A stretch of DNA of 47,932 nt from Planctomycetota bacterium (GCA_013816485.1 JACDEI010000040.1:1-47932); one strand, 5' to 3'; numbered from the stretch's first letter, positions 19,803 through 28,878 are shown. The notes: a model not told the origin generated them from the letters alone. Made by a program: numbers and translations.

Positions 19803-22154
19803 TCACCGTACGACGGTCTGGATGCGGGGATCGTAGAAGTTGAAGCGCGCCACTTCGATTGCGCGCAGGCGCACCGAGCGTGGGACCGGGCCGCGGTCGA
19901 GCTTCTTGTTGAAATTGCGGTCGGCACCGTAGACGCCGGCGAAGGTCCTGCGTGCCTCGACGTTCGGACCCTTGTCCGGCAACGAGCGCCAGCCATCGTT
20001 GGGGTTGGTGTTGTTGAGCACCATTTTGCTGGTCATGTCGGTGCCGGTGGCGATGGACGTGGGGTCGGCCCAGTAGAGCAGGGTCTTCTCGGGATTGCGG
20101 TAGGTCGCCAACTGAGAGTCGATGAACTCCATGTCGATCATGCGCTCGTCGAAGGTGCGGTTGCGGTAGGTCGGAACCTGATGGCTGCCGCGGGTTCCGC
20201 CGACGTCCTGACTGTCATGCCAGTTGCAGCGCGGGCCGCCGAGGGGGTACTTGCCGGCGTCGACCGGTGCACTCGGCGCGGTCTCGAAATCCTCGTAGGA
20301 CTGCCAATCGACGACCCAGAAGATCAGTTCGCGGCAGCGTTCATCGGCGCCGAAGCGGTCGGTAAGCGAGTAGTGGTCGGCGTTTCCAAAATGGGAACTT
20401 CCGGTGAAGCCGCCCTGCCGCATTTCCGCGTTGATGACGCTGGTAGGGAAGGTCGCGCTCACCCCGATGTTGCGGATGGGTTCCGGGCTCAGCACCCGCC
20501 ACTGCTGCGGCTTCTCGGCTACACTACGGCCGAAGATGTAATCCCAGGTGTTGCTGGTGACGATGGGGTTGTTGGAGTCATAAAGCGGTCGCGGCGGGGC
20601 GCCACCGAAGGGAATGTTGGTCGCGATGTCCATGTTGTGCGGCAACGGTGGCGTGAACATATCGAACTGCAGCAACGGAAAGTCCATCATCGCGACACGG
20701 TTCAGCGGACGCGGCACCGCCCAGTCGTAGGGGTAGCTCGCGGCGAACTGGTTGATGAGGTAGATTGAGCGCTCGTGCAGGTATTTGATCAGCGCGTGCG
20801 TGATCTTGAACTTGTCCGGCGAATCCGTGCCGCCTTGCTTGAATTGCATGATCTCGACGCCCGTCGCCAGGTCCTCGGTGTCCGTTCCGCCCTTAGTGTA
20901 CGAATACCACGCGGTCATGCAGGTGGTGGCATGCGCGAGGAAGCGGAAGGCCTGGACCTCCTTCCAGCGCTGCGCCTCCGGTAGGGTGAAGCCAAGATAG
21001 GGGTTCTTGTCGCCGTCGGTCTCGGCGAGGGTGATGCCTTTCTTCAGTGCGTACCACAACGTGGTGGCGACGTAGCGCTTCACCCCATCGCGCGAGGGGT
21101 AGGCCCCGCGATCGTCGGGTCCGAGGTGGGTTGGTTCGTAGGTCGCGGCATCGTTCTTCCAATTGGGGTGGTTCGCAGCCGTACGGTACGTCGGGTGGGT
21201 TGCCCCCGACGACCACAAGCGGCCACAGGCATAGGGGAAGTAGCCCCAGTGCACCTTGGTGGTCACCGCCTTCCCGTCGCGGCCGGGCACCTCCATGGTC
21301 AGGGTCTCGTCCGGCCAGTCGTAGACCTTTTGGAGGTCGGGGTCGCGGACCAGGGTCTGGGCCGGCGAGGTCTCCCACGGGACGCAATGGGTCTCGGACC
21401 AGTTGCCCTGGCCACTGCGCGCCCCGGCCCTCTGGTCCTCGATGTCGGTCCAGGGCCAGGAGTAGTAGTTGTAGTAGGTGCTCGTGCCGTAATCGCGCAG
21501 TGGCAGGAACTTGTCCGCCATGTGGTGCATCTGTAGGGGCGGCGACGGGTAAGGCGTGTGGTAGGGCCAATTCTTCAGCGGGAACGACGCCAGCGCGTTC
21601 TGCTGGGCGTAGCCGCGCACGCCGATGATCATCTTCTGCGCCTCGTTGGGCGTCGCGACGGGCATGCCCTGCTCCTGCATACCGGTCGAGGCCTGGGGCT
21701 GGGAATAGTAGAGGTAGCCGCCCTGGTCGAGGATATCCTGCAGGTCGCCACTGTCGGAGTCGAGGCGCCTAGCGATCTCCAACGGGAGCGGCATGATGCC
21801 GAAGCGGTGGGCTGAGAGCTTGGCCTCGAGGTCCCAGCTCTGCGGCTTGAGCGCCACCGGTACATCCCACATCGCGAGGCCCTCGCTGTCGATCGCGGGA
21901 CTCGCGCTCTGGGCGCCGTTGAACTGTTCGATCATCTCCTCGGCCTTGGCCGCAGCGTAGATCTGAAAACGCGCCATCTGCTGAGCCTTGAGGCCAGCGG
22001 GAAAGAGCATCAGCACGCTGATGACCCCGAAGGCGACGATCACCAGTGAAATGGAAACCTCGAAGAGGGTGAAACCGCTGCGTCGGTTGTCCGTCGAATC
22101 ACTGCGTGGATGTCTGGTGAGGGTCTGGACCATGAGGCGACTGGCGTTTGTCAT
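19803..22154 (-). CDS. Giant GspI/PilV-like prepilin, operon 1
   Basis: The protein has 783 residues, where family members usually have 120-200. Prepilin motif SG/FTLFEVSISLVIVAF is followed by the long amphipathic helix QQMARFQIYAAAKAEEM. The body is rich in Trp, Tyr and Pro (for example SWPWTDIEDQ, FLAHATTCMTAWYSY, RELIFWVVDWQSYEDFETA) and ends in GADRNFNKKLDRGPVPRSVR, which is shared with the paralogue at 24857. The ATG at 22154 has GGAG 9 nt upstream; a longer in-frame ORF to 22232 lacks support. It is the first gene of the operon, and the J-like gene follows within a few bases. GspI nucleates the I-J-K tip in type II secretion. A similar tip or adhesin role here is inference. Confidence 0.85.
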   Translation of the reverse strand: MTNASRLMVQTLTRHPRSDSTDNRRSGFTLFEVSISLVIVAFGVISVLMLFPAGLKAQQMARFQIYAAAKAEEMIEQFNGAQSASPAIDSEGLAMWDVPVALKPQSWDLEAKLSAHRFGIMPLPLEIARRLDSDSGDLQDILDQGGYLYYSQPQASTGMQEQGMPVATPNEAQKMIIGVRGYAQQNALASFPLKNWPYHTPYPSPPLQMHHMADKFLPLRDYGTSTYYNYYSWPWTDIEDQRAGARSGQGNWSETHCVPWETSPAQTLVRDPDLQKVYDWPDETLTMEVPGRDGKAVTTKVHWGYFPYACGRLWSSGATHPTYRTAANHPNWKNDAATYEPTHLGPDDRGAYPSRDGVKRYVATTLWYALKKGITLAETDGDKNPYLGFTLPEAQRWKEVQAFRFLAHATTCMTAWYSYTKGGTDTEDLATGVEIMQFKQGGTDSPDKFKITHALIKYLHERSIYLINQFAASYPYDWAVPRPLNRVAMMDFPLLQFDMFTPPLPHNMDIATNIPFGGAPPRPLYDSNNPIVTSNTWDYIFGRSVAEKPQQWRVLSPEPIRNIGVSATFPTSVINAEMRQGGFTGSSHFGNADHYSLTDRFGADERCRELIFWVVDWQSYEDFETAPSAPVDAGKYPLGGPRCNWHDSQDVGGTRGSHQVPTYRNRTFDERMIDMEFIDSQLATYRNPEKTLLYWADPTSIATGTDMTSKMVLNNTNPNDGWRSLPDKGPNVEARRTFAGVYGADRNFNKKLDRGPVPRSVRLRAIEVARFNFYDPRIQTVVR

Positions 22155-22414
22155 TCCGATGCACTCCGCAAGCCGAGATGGTGGATGGGCTTCCAGTTGA
22201 ACAAGACGGCACCCACGACCTGATCCGGACATCCCGTCGGTGAAATCTGGGCAATCCGCGAGAAATGGTTCAGATGGCGTGGACAGGCGTGACGGAAGTT
22301 GAGCGGCTGTCCGTACTATTTGGAAAAGACCTGATCGGTTCCGGCGAACTTAGTGGAAATGAATGAAAATTGGACTGCTCAGGCATTTCTGCGGATGCGC
22401 CGCCGTCGAGCCGC
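22155..22414. other. Intergenic region between the two I-J-K operons
   Basis: These 260 bp carry no gene that I can support. They lie downstream of the K-like gene of operon 2 and upstream of the I-like gene of operon 1, so they should hold the promoter of operon 1 and possibly the end of the operon 2 transcript. I found no hairpin followed by a T tract and no convincing -35/-10 pair. The stretch is more AT-rich around 22310-22375 than its surroundings. Confidence 0.4.
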
Positions 22415-23392
22415 TTACCAGAACGATGGCTCGATGATCAGGCGTTGAATCGTGCGGATGGTGCCGACCGGATTCTTCATCCAGGTCTGCGTGCGGCGCG
22501 ATGAACTCCAGGTATGGCTCGCATTCGGCGGCCAGGTCTCGTAGTGCTCGGTCGCACGCGCGATCTCGTGTTGCAGATTGTGGTAGGTGACCTCGGTCAC
22601 GGCCGCGCTCCACTCGATGCGGTAGTGCAGGCGCACCTCAGCGTTGCGCAGGTTCTCGAAGAAGGGGCGGTCACTGTTGAATTGAAGTTGTTCGGTGGCA
22701 CTGAGTTCGTCCCAGTTCTTGAATCCGTCACTGCCACCGGAACCGCAGGTGACGATGAACGTGCCCGGCCCGTCGCGGTAGACGCGGAACCACGCCTTGC
22801 CGGTGGTGTCGACCACGGGCGTCTTGTCGCCGGCGGCGAAATCAGGGTAGTTGTCGACGTCTTGTGCTGGACGTGGATCGCGATTCTTCAACAAGGGCCA
22901 GCAATAATCCGGCGAGGCAGGATTGTCGGTCACCATGTAGTTATGGCCGGCATTCAGTTTGATGGCATAGGGGGGACGCTTCATGCGGTACATCGGGCAG
23001 CGCACGTGGGTGCCAACACTTGGCCATTTGTTCGCGGAAAGATCAGCCAGTTCCGGGCCCGAGAAGCCGGGAGTTCCGGAGACGCGTTTGCCCTTGGGGC
23101 CGGTCGTGCCGTCGCGCACATCGACCCAGCCGTAAGCTTCGTCGTGGATCTGCAGGCCATCCACGGTCGGCGTGGCAGGATAACGATCCCAACCAAGCCG
23201 TGAGCTCTCCTGCACATAGTTGCACGCGGCGGCGAGCATGATCTTCGCCTGGGCGTATTGCAGGAGGTGCTGCGATTCCTCGGTGTCGCTGCGCATGCGC
23301 GCGAGGAAGGCCAGGGCCAGCGAAGCGAGGAGCGCCGAGACGCCAGCGACGATGATGAGGATGGTGCCGCGACGAGCAGGAGATGATAGCAT
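22415..23392 (-). CDS. GspK/PilX-like minor pseudopilin, operon 2
   Basis: This 325-residue paralogue of 17216-18226 begins MLSSPARRGTILIIVAGVSA and has the same hydrophobic helix followed by AQAKIMLAAACNYVQE. It ends IIEPSFW against VTEPTFW in copy 1. Blocks such as DGFKNWDELSATEQLQF and VRLHYRIEWSA align across both copies. The ATG at 23392 lies 5 nt past the stop of the J-like gene; the upstream in-frame ORF to 23629 overlaps that gene and is not used. It is the last gene of operon 2. As with copy 1, a tip-capping role is inferred from operon order and the N-terminus, not from recognised K-domain residues. Confidence 0.8.
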   Translation of the reverse strand: MLSSPARRGTILIIVAGVSALLASLALAFLARMRSDTEESQHLLQYAQAKIMLAAACNYVQESSRLGWDRYPATPTVDGLQIHDEAYGWVDVRDGTTGPKGKRVSGTPGFSGPELADLSANKWPSVGTHVRCPMYRMKRPPYAIKLNAGHNYMVTDNPASPDYCWPLLKNRDPRPAQDVDNYPDFAAGDKTPVVDTTGKAWFRVYRDGPGTFIVTCGSGGSDGFKNWDELSATEQLQFNSDRPFFENLRNAEVRLHYRIEWSAAVTEVTYHNLQHEIARATEHYETWPPNASHTWSSSRRTQTWMKNPVGTIRTIQRLIIEPSFW

Positions 23393-23397
23393 GGGGC

Positions 23398-24828
23398 TCA
23401 CGGGGTGTCGAGATGAGGATCGAGGGTCGCGCCGGATGCATTGTCCCAGCGGGCCCAGCCGATGGTTTGATGGCGTTGCTGCCGTGCGCCGCGCAGGGTG
23501 GTTCCCAGGCCAGTCCACGACAACTCGATGAGTTCGCCATTGAGCGGCGAGAAACGGCGCACTTTGGCGACGGCGACGTGGTGCGCGTTCTTGATGATCC
23601 GACCGACCGACACCTGCACTTCGGGCCACGACGAGGGACGCGAGTCGAGCAGTTGTTCCGGGTGGTTGGCGTGGCTGAGGAGCCAGCGCAATCGTTTGGC
23701 GCCGTCATTCTCCGTCGCGCCATAATCGCTTTCGTAACACTGGTAGTAACGCTGCCGCAGCGTGTCGCCATTGAGTGGCGTTCCGCTCAGCGGTGGGGTG
23801 GCCGTCAGGCCATAGTCCCAGGAGCGCGGATTGATGTAGCCATAGGAACAGGAGTAGGTGTTGCGATAAATGCCACGGGAGTTGCGCTGATCACCATCGC
23901 CATTGGTGAAGCCATACCACGGCACGATTCCCAGATTATCGATGCCGCCGGCGGTGCGGTCACCGCTGTTGGAATACCACGTGTAGATCGAATTTGCTGG
24001 AAGGTACTCGCAAAAGGCAGCATAGCCCATGGCGCGCACCAGGCTGTTGAGCTGGTTGTAATACCACGAGTGGATGTTGGCACCGGGGTAGCCCGAATAG
24101 GAGACGGCCTGTATGGTCTGCCGTTGGGCTGGATCGATGTGGTTCAGATCCGGTCGGACATTGTAGTTGTCCAGGGTCAAGGGCGTGGTGCTGGTGTTAC
24201 CGAAGATGGCATAACGGCCGCTGATCATCTTCGGCAGGTTGTCCACACCATCATTGCCGATGCCACCGTTGTCGCGCAGTTTTTCCGCCATGTTGGCGCG
24301 GCACCACGTGCGCGGATCGTGGGGCGCCCAGTAGAAGGTCGGATCCCAGCCACGGTCCAGATCCCAACTGGCGAGCGAGATTTCGGAGAGCGGACGCGGC
24401 ATGACCCAGTTGCCACGCGATCCATCAGGCAGGGTGGCAGGCGAACTGACACGCGGCACCGTGCCGGCCTTGGCCCAGATCCCGTCATCACTCAATTTCT
24501 TCATCGGGGTGAACGGCAGGCCACGGCGGTCGGTTTGATACGGCCAATTGAGTTTACCGCCCACCGATTGATCACCCTTGAGCGGACGTTCGGTATCCGG
24601 CCGGGTTGGATCATCGAGGTTGGTCCAGAAGTCGAGTTGCATCTGAGCTTCGAAGTAGCCCGAACGGAGCATGCTGTTTTCCAGCGACAGCCGGTTGGCG
24701 ACGGTGATGGTCTGTGAGGCGGTGCGGAAGCCGGACATGGCCACCAGGATGACCATCGAGCCCAAGGCCACGGCGATCATCATCTCGATGAGTGTGAAGG
24801 CGGCGACAGCGGCAGGTACGCGGTTCAT
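23398..24828 (-). CDS. GspJ/PilW-like prepilin, operon 2 (Ala at -1)
   Basis: This 476-residue paralogue of the J-like protein of operon 1 has leader MNRVPAAVAA followed by FTLIEMMIAVALGSMVIL. The residue before the cleavage site is Ala, whereas copy 1 has Gly. Some prepilin peptidases accept Ala, so cleavage may be slower or partner-specific; that is inference. Shared blocks include RSGYFEAQMQLDFWTNLDDP, APHDPRTW, SYSGYPGANIHSWYYNQL and the terminal WTGLGTTLRGARQQR. The ATG at 24828 has GGAG 9 nt upstream; the in-frame extension to 25011 runs into the I-like gene and is rejected. The gap to the I-like gene is 28 bp. Confidence 0.85.
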   Translation of the reverse strand: MNRVPAAVAAFTLIEMMIAVALGSMVILVAMSGFRTASQTITVANRLSLENSMLRSGYFEAQMQLDFWTNLDDPTRPDTERPLKGDQSVGGKLNWPYQTDRRGLPFTPMKKLSDDGIWAKAGTVPRVSSPATLPDGSRGNWVMPRPLSEISLASWDLDRGWDPTFYWAPHDPRTWCRANMAEKLRDNGGIGNDGVDNLPKMISGRYAIFGNTSTTPLTLDNYNVRPDLNHIDPAQRQTIQAVSYSGYPGANIHSWYYNQLNSLVRAMGYAAFCEYLPANSIYTWYSNSGDRTAGGIDNLGIVPWYGFTNGDGDQRNSRGIYRNTYSCSYGYINPRSWDYGLTATPPLSGTPLNGDTLRQRYYQCYESDYGATENDGAKRLRWLLSHANHPEQLLDSRPSSWPEVQVSVGRIIKNAHHVAVAKVRRFSPLNGELIELSWTGLGTTLRGARQQRHQTIGWARWDNASGATLDPHLDTP

Positions 24829-24856
24829 ATGTAGCGCTCCGGTGGATTCAGCGGAC

Positions 24857-27397
24857 TCAGCGGAGGATGGCCTGGACGCGGGGATCGTAGAAGTTGAAAC
24901 GTGCCACTTGGACCGCTCGAAGTCGCACTGATTTCGGCAGCGGACCACGATCGAGTTTCTTATTGTAGTTGCGATCGGCGCCGAGCAGGCCGTTGAACAC
25001 CCGGCGCTCATTCACGCCAGACCCTTTGTCGGGGTAGTTGGTCCACGGGCGGTTGAGCACCATGTTGTTGGTCATGTCGGTCCCGGTTGCCAGAGTAGTC
25101 GGATCGACGCCGAAGAAGAGCAGGGTTTTCTCGGCGTTGCGATAGGACCACAACTGCTCGTCACGGAATTCCAAGTCGCCCATACGCTGACTGAAATTTC
25201 GCGTACGGTTGGTTGGGATGATGTGGGCGCTTTCATGCCATTCGCTGCGAGGAGCGCCAAGGGGATATTTGCTCGCATCAACCGGGGCACTGGGTGCTGT
25301 CTCAAAATCCTCATAAGACTGCCAGTCGGCAACCCAGAAGATAAGTTCACGGCAACGTTCGGCAGCATCGAATTTGGCTGTGAGGTTGAAGTGCTCGGGA
25401 TGGCCGAAATGCGACGTATGGCTGCTGGTCTGCATCCGGGAATCGATGATGTTGGTTGGGAAGGTTGCGCTGACACCGATGTTGCGGATAGGTTCGGAAC
25501 TGACGACGCGCCACTGCTCCGGTCGGTCGCCCGCGTTACGGCCAAAGATGTGTCTATAATCCTCATTAGGAAGGGAGATCGTCATGCCTTGCTGTGGGGG
25601 CGTTTCAGTCGTTGAACTGTAGAGTGGGTTGGAGGGCAGCCCCTGCGGTAACCACGGAACAAACATATCGAATTGAAGCAGGGGAAAATCCATCATGATG
25701 GCACGATTCAGTGGGCGGGGGACCATCCAGTCGTTGGGATAACTGGCGGCGTACAAGTTGATGAGGTGCAGCGACCGTTCGTGGTAGTACTTGATGAGAT
25801 CGTGCGTGATCTTGACGTTGTCCGGGCTCTGGATGCCAGCCAAACTGACGCGCGGAATGGTGACGCCGGTATTGAGGTTCTCCATCTCGGAGGAACTGAA
25901 GGAATACCAACCGGTCAGGCAGGTCGTCGCATGCGCCAGGAAGCGGAAGGCCTGGACCTCCTTCCAATGGTTTCGGCTGTCGGAGTCGGTGAAGTCGAGA
26001 TAGGGATCCTTGACCGTGCCGAGTGAACCCCACGAGAAACCCTTCTTTTCAGCGTACCACAGCGTCGAGGCGACATAACGTCCGACACTCGGACGCGACG
26101 GATATTCGCCATAAACCGCCTGGCCGCTTTCCGCCACGCCGTCGTTCACCCCCATGTAGCCCACGGTCGATTTGCTGCGGGTGATCTGTTCCAGGTGGGT
26201 GGATGGGAATTCGATCGGGACTTGCGCCCAGTACGTGGCATTGGGCGGTGGACCGTTGACGCCGTTCTCCGCCAGGTGCGCGACAAGGCAGGTGTAGTTC
26301 GTGCCATTCCTGGTTACCAGGGTGCCGATACCATACGGATGGCGAGTTCCCGCGATGGCAGGCGGGCCAGCGCTCGGAGGAACATCCCATTCGATCCATC
26401 CGGGATTGGTGCCGCCCGCTTCCCACAGACGCCCACAGGCGTAGGGGAAGTAACCGACATGCAGCGGCTGAACCTGTGCGGGTGCTCCCACTGGATAATT
26501 CGGCGCGACCATGTGGGTGGCAACATCATCTGGCCAGTCGTAGACCTTCTGGATGTCGGGGTCGCCTGGGAACAGCGGTGGGATGGGCGGAGAAGTCTCC
26601 CACGGGACGCAGTAGGTCTCCGAGTGGTTACGGATGTTCCAACGGCCCCGATAGATTTGGTCCTCGTTGTCCATCCAGGGCCAGGAGTAATATTGATAAT
26701 AATCGGTCTTGTAGTTGCCCATCGTGCGGTTGACACGCTGCGGCAGGAACTTGTCCGCCATGTGGTGCATCTGCAGGGGCGGTGACGGGAAGGGGGTGTG
26801 GTATGGCCAGTTCTTCAGCGGGAAGGACGACAGGCAGTTCTGCTGGGCGTAGCCCTTCACCGCGATGATCATCTTCTGCGCTTCGTTCGGCGGTGCTTCC
26901 GCCGCGCCTTGTTCCTGCGTGCCGGTGGAGGCGAGTGGTTGCGAGTAGTAGAGGAAACCGCCTTCGTCGAGGATCTGCTGGATCTCGTCGCCATCGGAAT
27001 CGAGGCGTCGGGCAAGCGTGAGCGGCAGCGGCATGATACCGAAACGGTGGGCCGACAGCCGGGATTCCAGATCCCAGGACTGTGCCTTGTGGGCGACCGG
27101 CACGTCCCACATCGCCATGCCTTCGGTATCGATGGCGGGATTGCTGTGCTGGGTGCCGTTGAACTGTTCGAGCATCTCCTCGGCCTTGGCCGCGGCGTAG
27201 ATCTGGAAGCGCGCCATCTGCTGGGCCTTGAGGCCGGAGGGGAAGAGCATCAGCACGCTGATCACCCCAAACGCCACCAGCACCAGTGAGATTGAAACCT
27301 CGAAGAGCGTGAAGCCCTGACGGGCATCTCGCCGAACCCGCCGAAGGCGTCCCTGTTCGAGGGCGTGGGTGCGGGATGACGGGCAGGTCGTGGTCAT
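24857..27397 (-). CDS. Giant GspI/PilV-like prepilin with carbohydrate-binding-like insert, operon 2
   Basis: This 846-residue paralogue of 19803-22154 carries prepilin motif QG/FTLFEVSISLVLVAFG and the same QQMARFQIYAAAKAEEM helix. The two copies align along their length. At about residues 330-400 this copy has an extra segment of roughly 70 residues containing YGIGTLVTRNGTNYTCLVAH and PPPNATYWAQV. That pattern (start of repeat, G-x-Y-x-C/A, then P...YW) resembles CBM5/12-type chitin- or carbohydrate-binding modules and related tail-tip modules. Conserved Trp-rich blocks and the GADRNYNKKLDRGPLPKSVR end match copy 1. I prefer the ATG at 27397; a TTG at 27418 is possible. It is the first gene of operon 2 and divergent from the GntR-LacI regulator. 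Confidence 0.85.
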   Translation of the reverse strand: MTTTCPSSRTHALEQGRLRRVRRDARQGFTLFEVSISLVLVAFGVISVLMLFPSGLKAQQMARFQIYAAAKAEEMLEQFNGTQHSNPAIDTEGMAMWDVPVAHKAQSWDLESRLSAHRFGIMPLPLTLARRLDSDGDEIQQILDEGGFLYYSQPLASTGTQEQGAAEAPPNEAQKMIIAVKGYAQQNCLSSFPLKNWPYHTPFPSPPLQMHHMADKFLPQRVNRTMGNYKTDYYQYYSWPWMDNEDQIYRGRWNIRNHSETYCVPWETSPPIPPLFPGDPDIQKVYDWPDDVATHMVAPNYPVGAPAQVQPLHVGYFPYACGRLWEAGGTNPGWIEWDVPPSAGPPAIAGTRHPYGIGTLVTRNGTNYTCLVAHLAENGVNGPPPNATYWAQVPIEFPSTHLEQITRSKSTVGYMGVNDGVAESGQAVYGEYPSRPSVGRYVASTLWYAEKKGFSWGSLGTVKDPYLDFTDSDSRNHWKEVQAFRFLAHATTCLTGWYSFSSSEMENLNTGVTIPRVSLAGIQSPDNVKITHDLIKYYHERSLHLINLYAASYPNDWMVPRPLNRAIMMDFPLLQFDMFVPWLPQGLPSNPLYSSTTETPPQQGMTISLPNEDYRHIFGRNAGDRPEQWRVVSSEPIRNIGVSATFPTNIIDSRMQTSSHTSHFGHPEHFNLTAKFDAAERCRELIFWVADWQSYEDFETAPSAPVDASKYPLGAPRSEWHESAHIIPTNRTRNFSQRMGDLEFRDEQLWSYRNAEKTLLFFGVDPTTLATGTDMTNNMVLNRPWTNYPDKGSGVNERRVFNGLLGADRNYNKKLDRGPLPKSVRLRAVQVARFNFYDPRVQAILR

Positions 27398-27690
27398 GAT
27401 ACGCTTTCGGCTCCACAAATTGTCGCGTTACACGGATTTCTGACGTCAAAATCGTTTCGATTCCGGACAGGTGACCAGCCCAAGCTTGATGGCCTGCTGT
27501 CTGCATTTCGCATCGTTTGCATCGTCCTGTGCTCCGGTCTTGGAATCCATGTCCGGGTTCCAATTGGTCAGGATACCCTACGAATCTGGGTCGTGCGACC
27601 GGACACCCAGATCGCTGCTGAGCAGGGCATCTGGTCCGCTCGCGACCAGCATCCGGACTGCGGCAACGGATCACTCCAACCTTTGGTATC
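27398..27690. promoter_or_regulatory. Divergent control region with dyad candidates
   Basis: These 293 bp lie between operon 2 (minus) and the GntR-LacI regulator (plus). At 27435-27453 the sequence GATTTCTGACGTCAAAATC holds the perfect 8-bp palindrome TGACGTCA (27441-27448) with GATTT/AAATC flanks offset by one base. On the minus strand a TTGACG hexamer overlaps it. Two further dyads lie near the regulator: GGTCGTGCGACC (27589-27600), inside a CTGGGT...ACCCAG pair, and CTGGTC-N7-GACCAG (27631-27649). Binding of the adjacent regulator to any of these is inference. Confidence 0.45.
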
Positions 27691-28878
27691 ATGACCAGCA
27701 TGACCTTCGACCCTGACGATACCGATCCGGATCCAGGCGCGACCTCGCCCCGTCGGCGGGCGATCGCGCAGATCCGCGAATGGATCCGCGCCGGGCGTTT
27801 CGCCAGCGGACACGCCTTGCCGGCGGAGCGCGAACTGGCCAAGACCATGGGGGTCGCGCGGGTGACGGTGCGCTCGGCGCTGGCTGAATTGGTGCGTGAA
27901 GGGCTGCTCGAAGCGTCGTTCCGGCGTCAGCATCGGGTCGCGGGTCTGGCGTCGGGCGGCCTGATGGCGCGCACCGTGGCCGTGCTGAGCAAACATCATC
28001 AGAAGGACCATGCGCGCCGTGGTTACGACCTAGCGATCCAGCTCGACACCAGCCGTCTGCTGGAGCAGGCCGGGCTGCACGTGCTCAACCTCAATCCGCA
28101 GACCCTGCTTGATGGTGGCTTGGCGCACCTGCTGGCCCAGCGACCGCGCGCTGTGCTGGTGACCTACGATGTCAGCGAATCGGCAGTCGGTCCCGAGTTG
28201 ATCGCCGCGTGTGCGGAGGCACGCATCCCGGTCACCGCCTACGGCTATTCACCCGCATTGCGGCGCTGTGACGTGGTGACCTGTGATCAGGAGGCCGGCT
28301 CGCATGCCCTCACCCGTTGGCTGCTGCAACGTGGCCGGCGGCGGATCCTGCGTGTCTGGCGGGTGCGTGCGGAAAGCCACTGGCTGCGCCAGCGCGATGC
28401 CGGCCACGAACGCGCCCTGCGTGAGGCTGGTGTCGCGGCGCTGCCAGCGGTGGTGATCACCGGCCTGCCCGATGTCATCGCTGATGCCCAGGCGTGGAAC
28501 ACGATGGTGCGCACGGTCGCGGGCCATCTGCCGGAACACCTGTGTGGAGCGACTCCGATCGATGCGATCATGGTGGCGAGCGATCCGCACGCCAATCAGG
28601 TCGCCGCTGCACTGCGGTTGTTTGGCAAAGTGCCGAACGATGACATCGACATTGTCGGTTACGATCACACCTGGGCGGAGGAACCGAGCCGCATCTGGGA
28701 GTCAACCGGTCCGTTGGCGACGGTGGACAAACGCTGCGACCGCATCTGCCAGGAACTGGCGGCGCTGGTGCTGGACCGCATCGATGGGCGTCTGCCGGAA
28801 ATGCCGCAGCGGCGGGTGGTCGACGGCGAACTCATCGCGCTCTGCGACGATCCTCAACCCCAGCGCGCCACCGGCTGA
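27691..28878 (+). CDS. GntR-type HTH fused to LacI/PBP1-like sensor regulator
   Basis: This is a 395-residue AraR-like hybrid regulator. Residues about 20-90 form a GntR winged helix-turn-helix (AIAQIREWIRAGRFASG, LPAERELAKTMGVARVTVR, LAELVREGLLE). The remainder, from about 93, follows the periplasmic-binding-like effector fold of LacI repressors, including DAIMVASDPHANQVAAAL and a late VDIVGYDHT-type strand (IDIVGYDHTWAE). The effector is probably a sugar or related small molecule but cannot be named. The ATG at 27691 has a weak ribosome-binding site, and an ATG at 27700 is the alternative. It diverges from the second I-J-K operon, and several dyads lie between them. Its 3' end overlaps the convergent Nudix gene by 25 bp. 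Confidence 0.87.
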   Translation: MTSMTFDPDDTDPDPGATSPRRRAIAQIREWIRAGRFASGHALPAERELAKTMGVARVTVRSALAELVREGLLEASFRRQHRVAGLASGGLMARTVAVLSKHHQKDHARRGYDLAIQLDTSRLLEQAGLHVLNLNPQTLLDGGLAHLLAQRPRAVLVTYDVSESAVGPELIAACAEARIPVTAYGYSPALRRCDVVTCDQEAGSHALTRWLLQRGRRRILRVWRVRAESHWLRQRDAGHERALREAGVAALPAVVITGLPDVIADAQAWNTMVRTVAGHLPEHLCGATPIDAIMVASDPHANQVAAALRLFGKVPNDDIDIVGYDHTWAEEPSRIWESTGPLATVDKRCDRICQELAALVLDRIDGRLPEMPQRRVVDGELIALCDDPQPQRATG

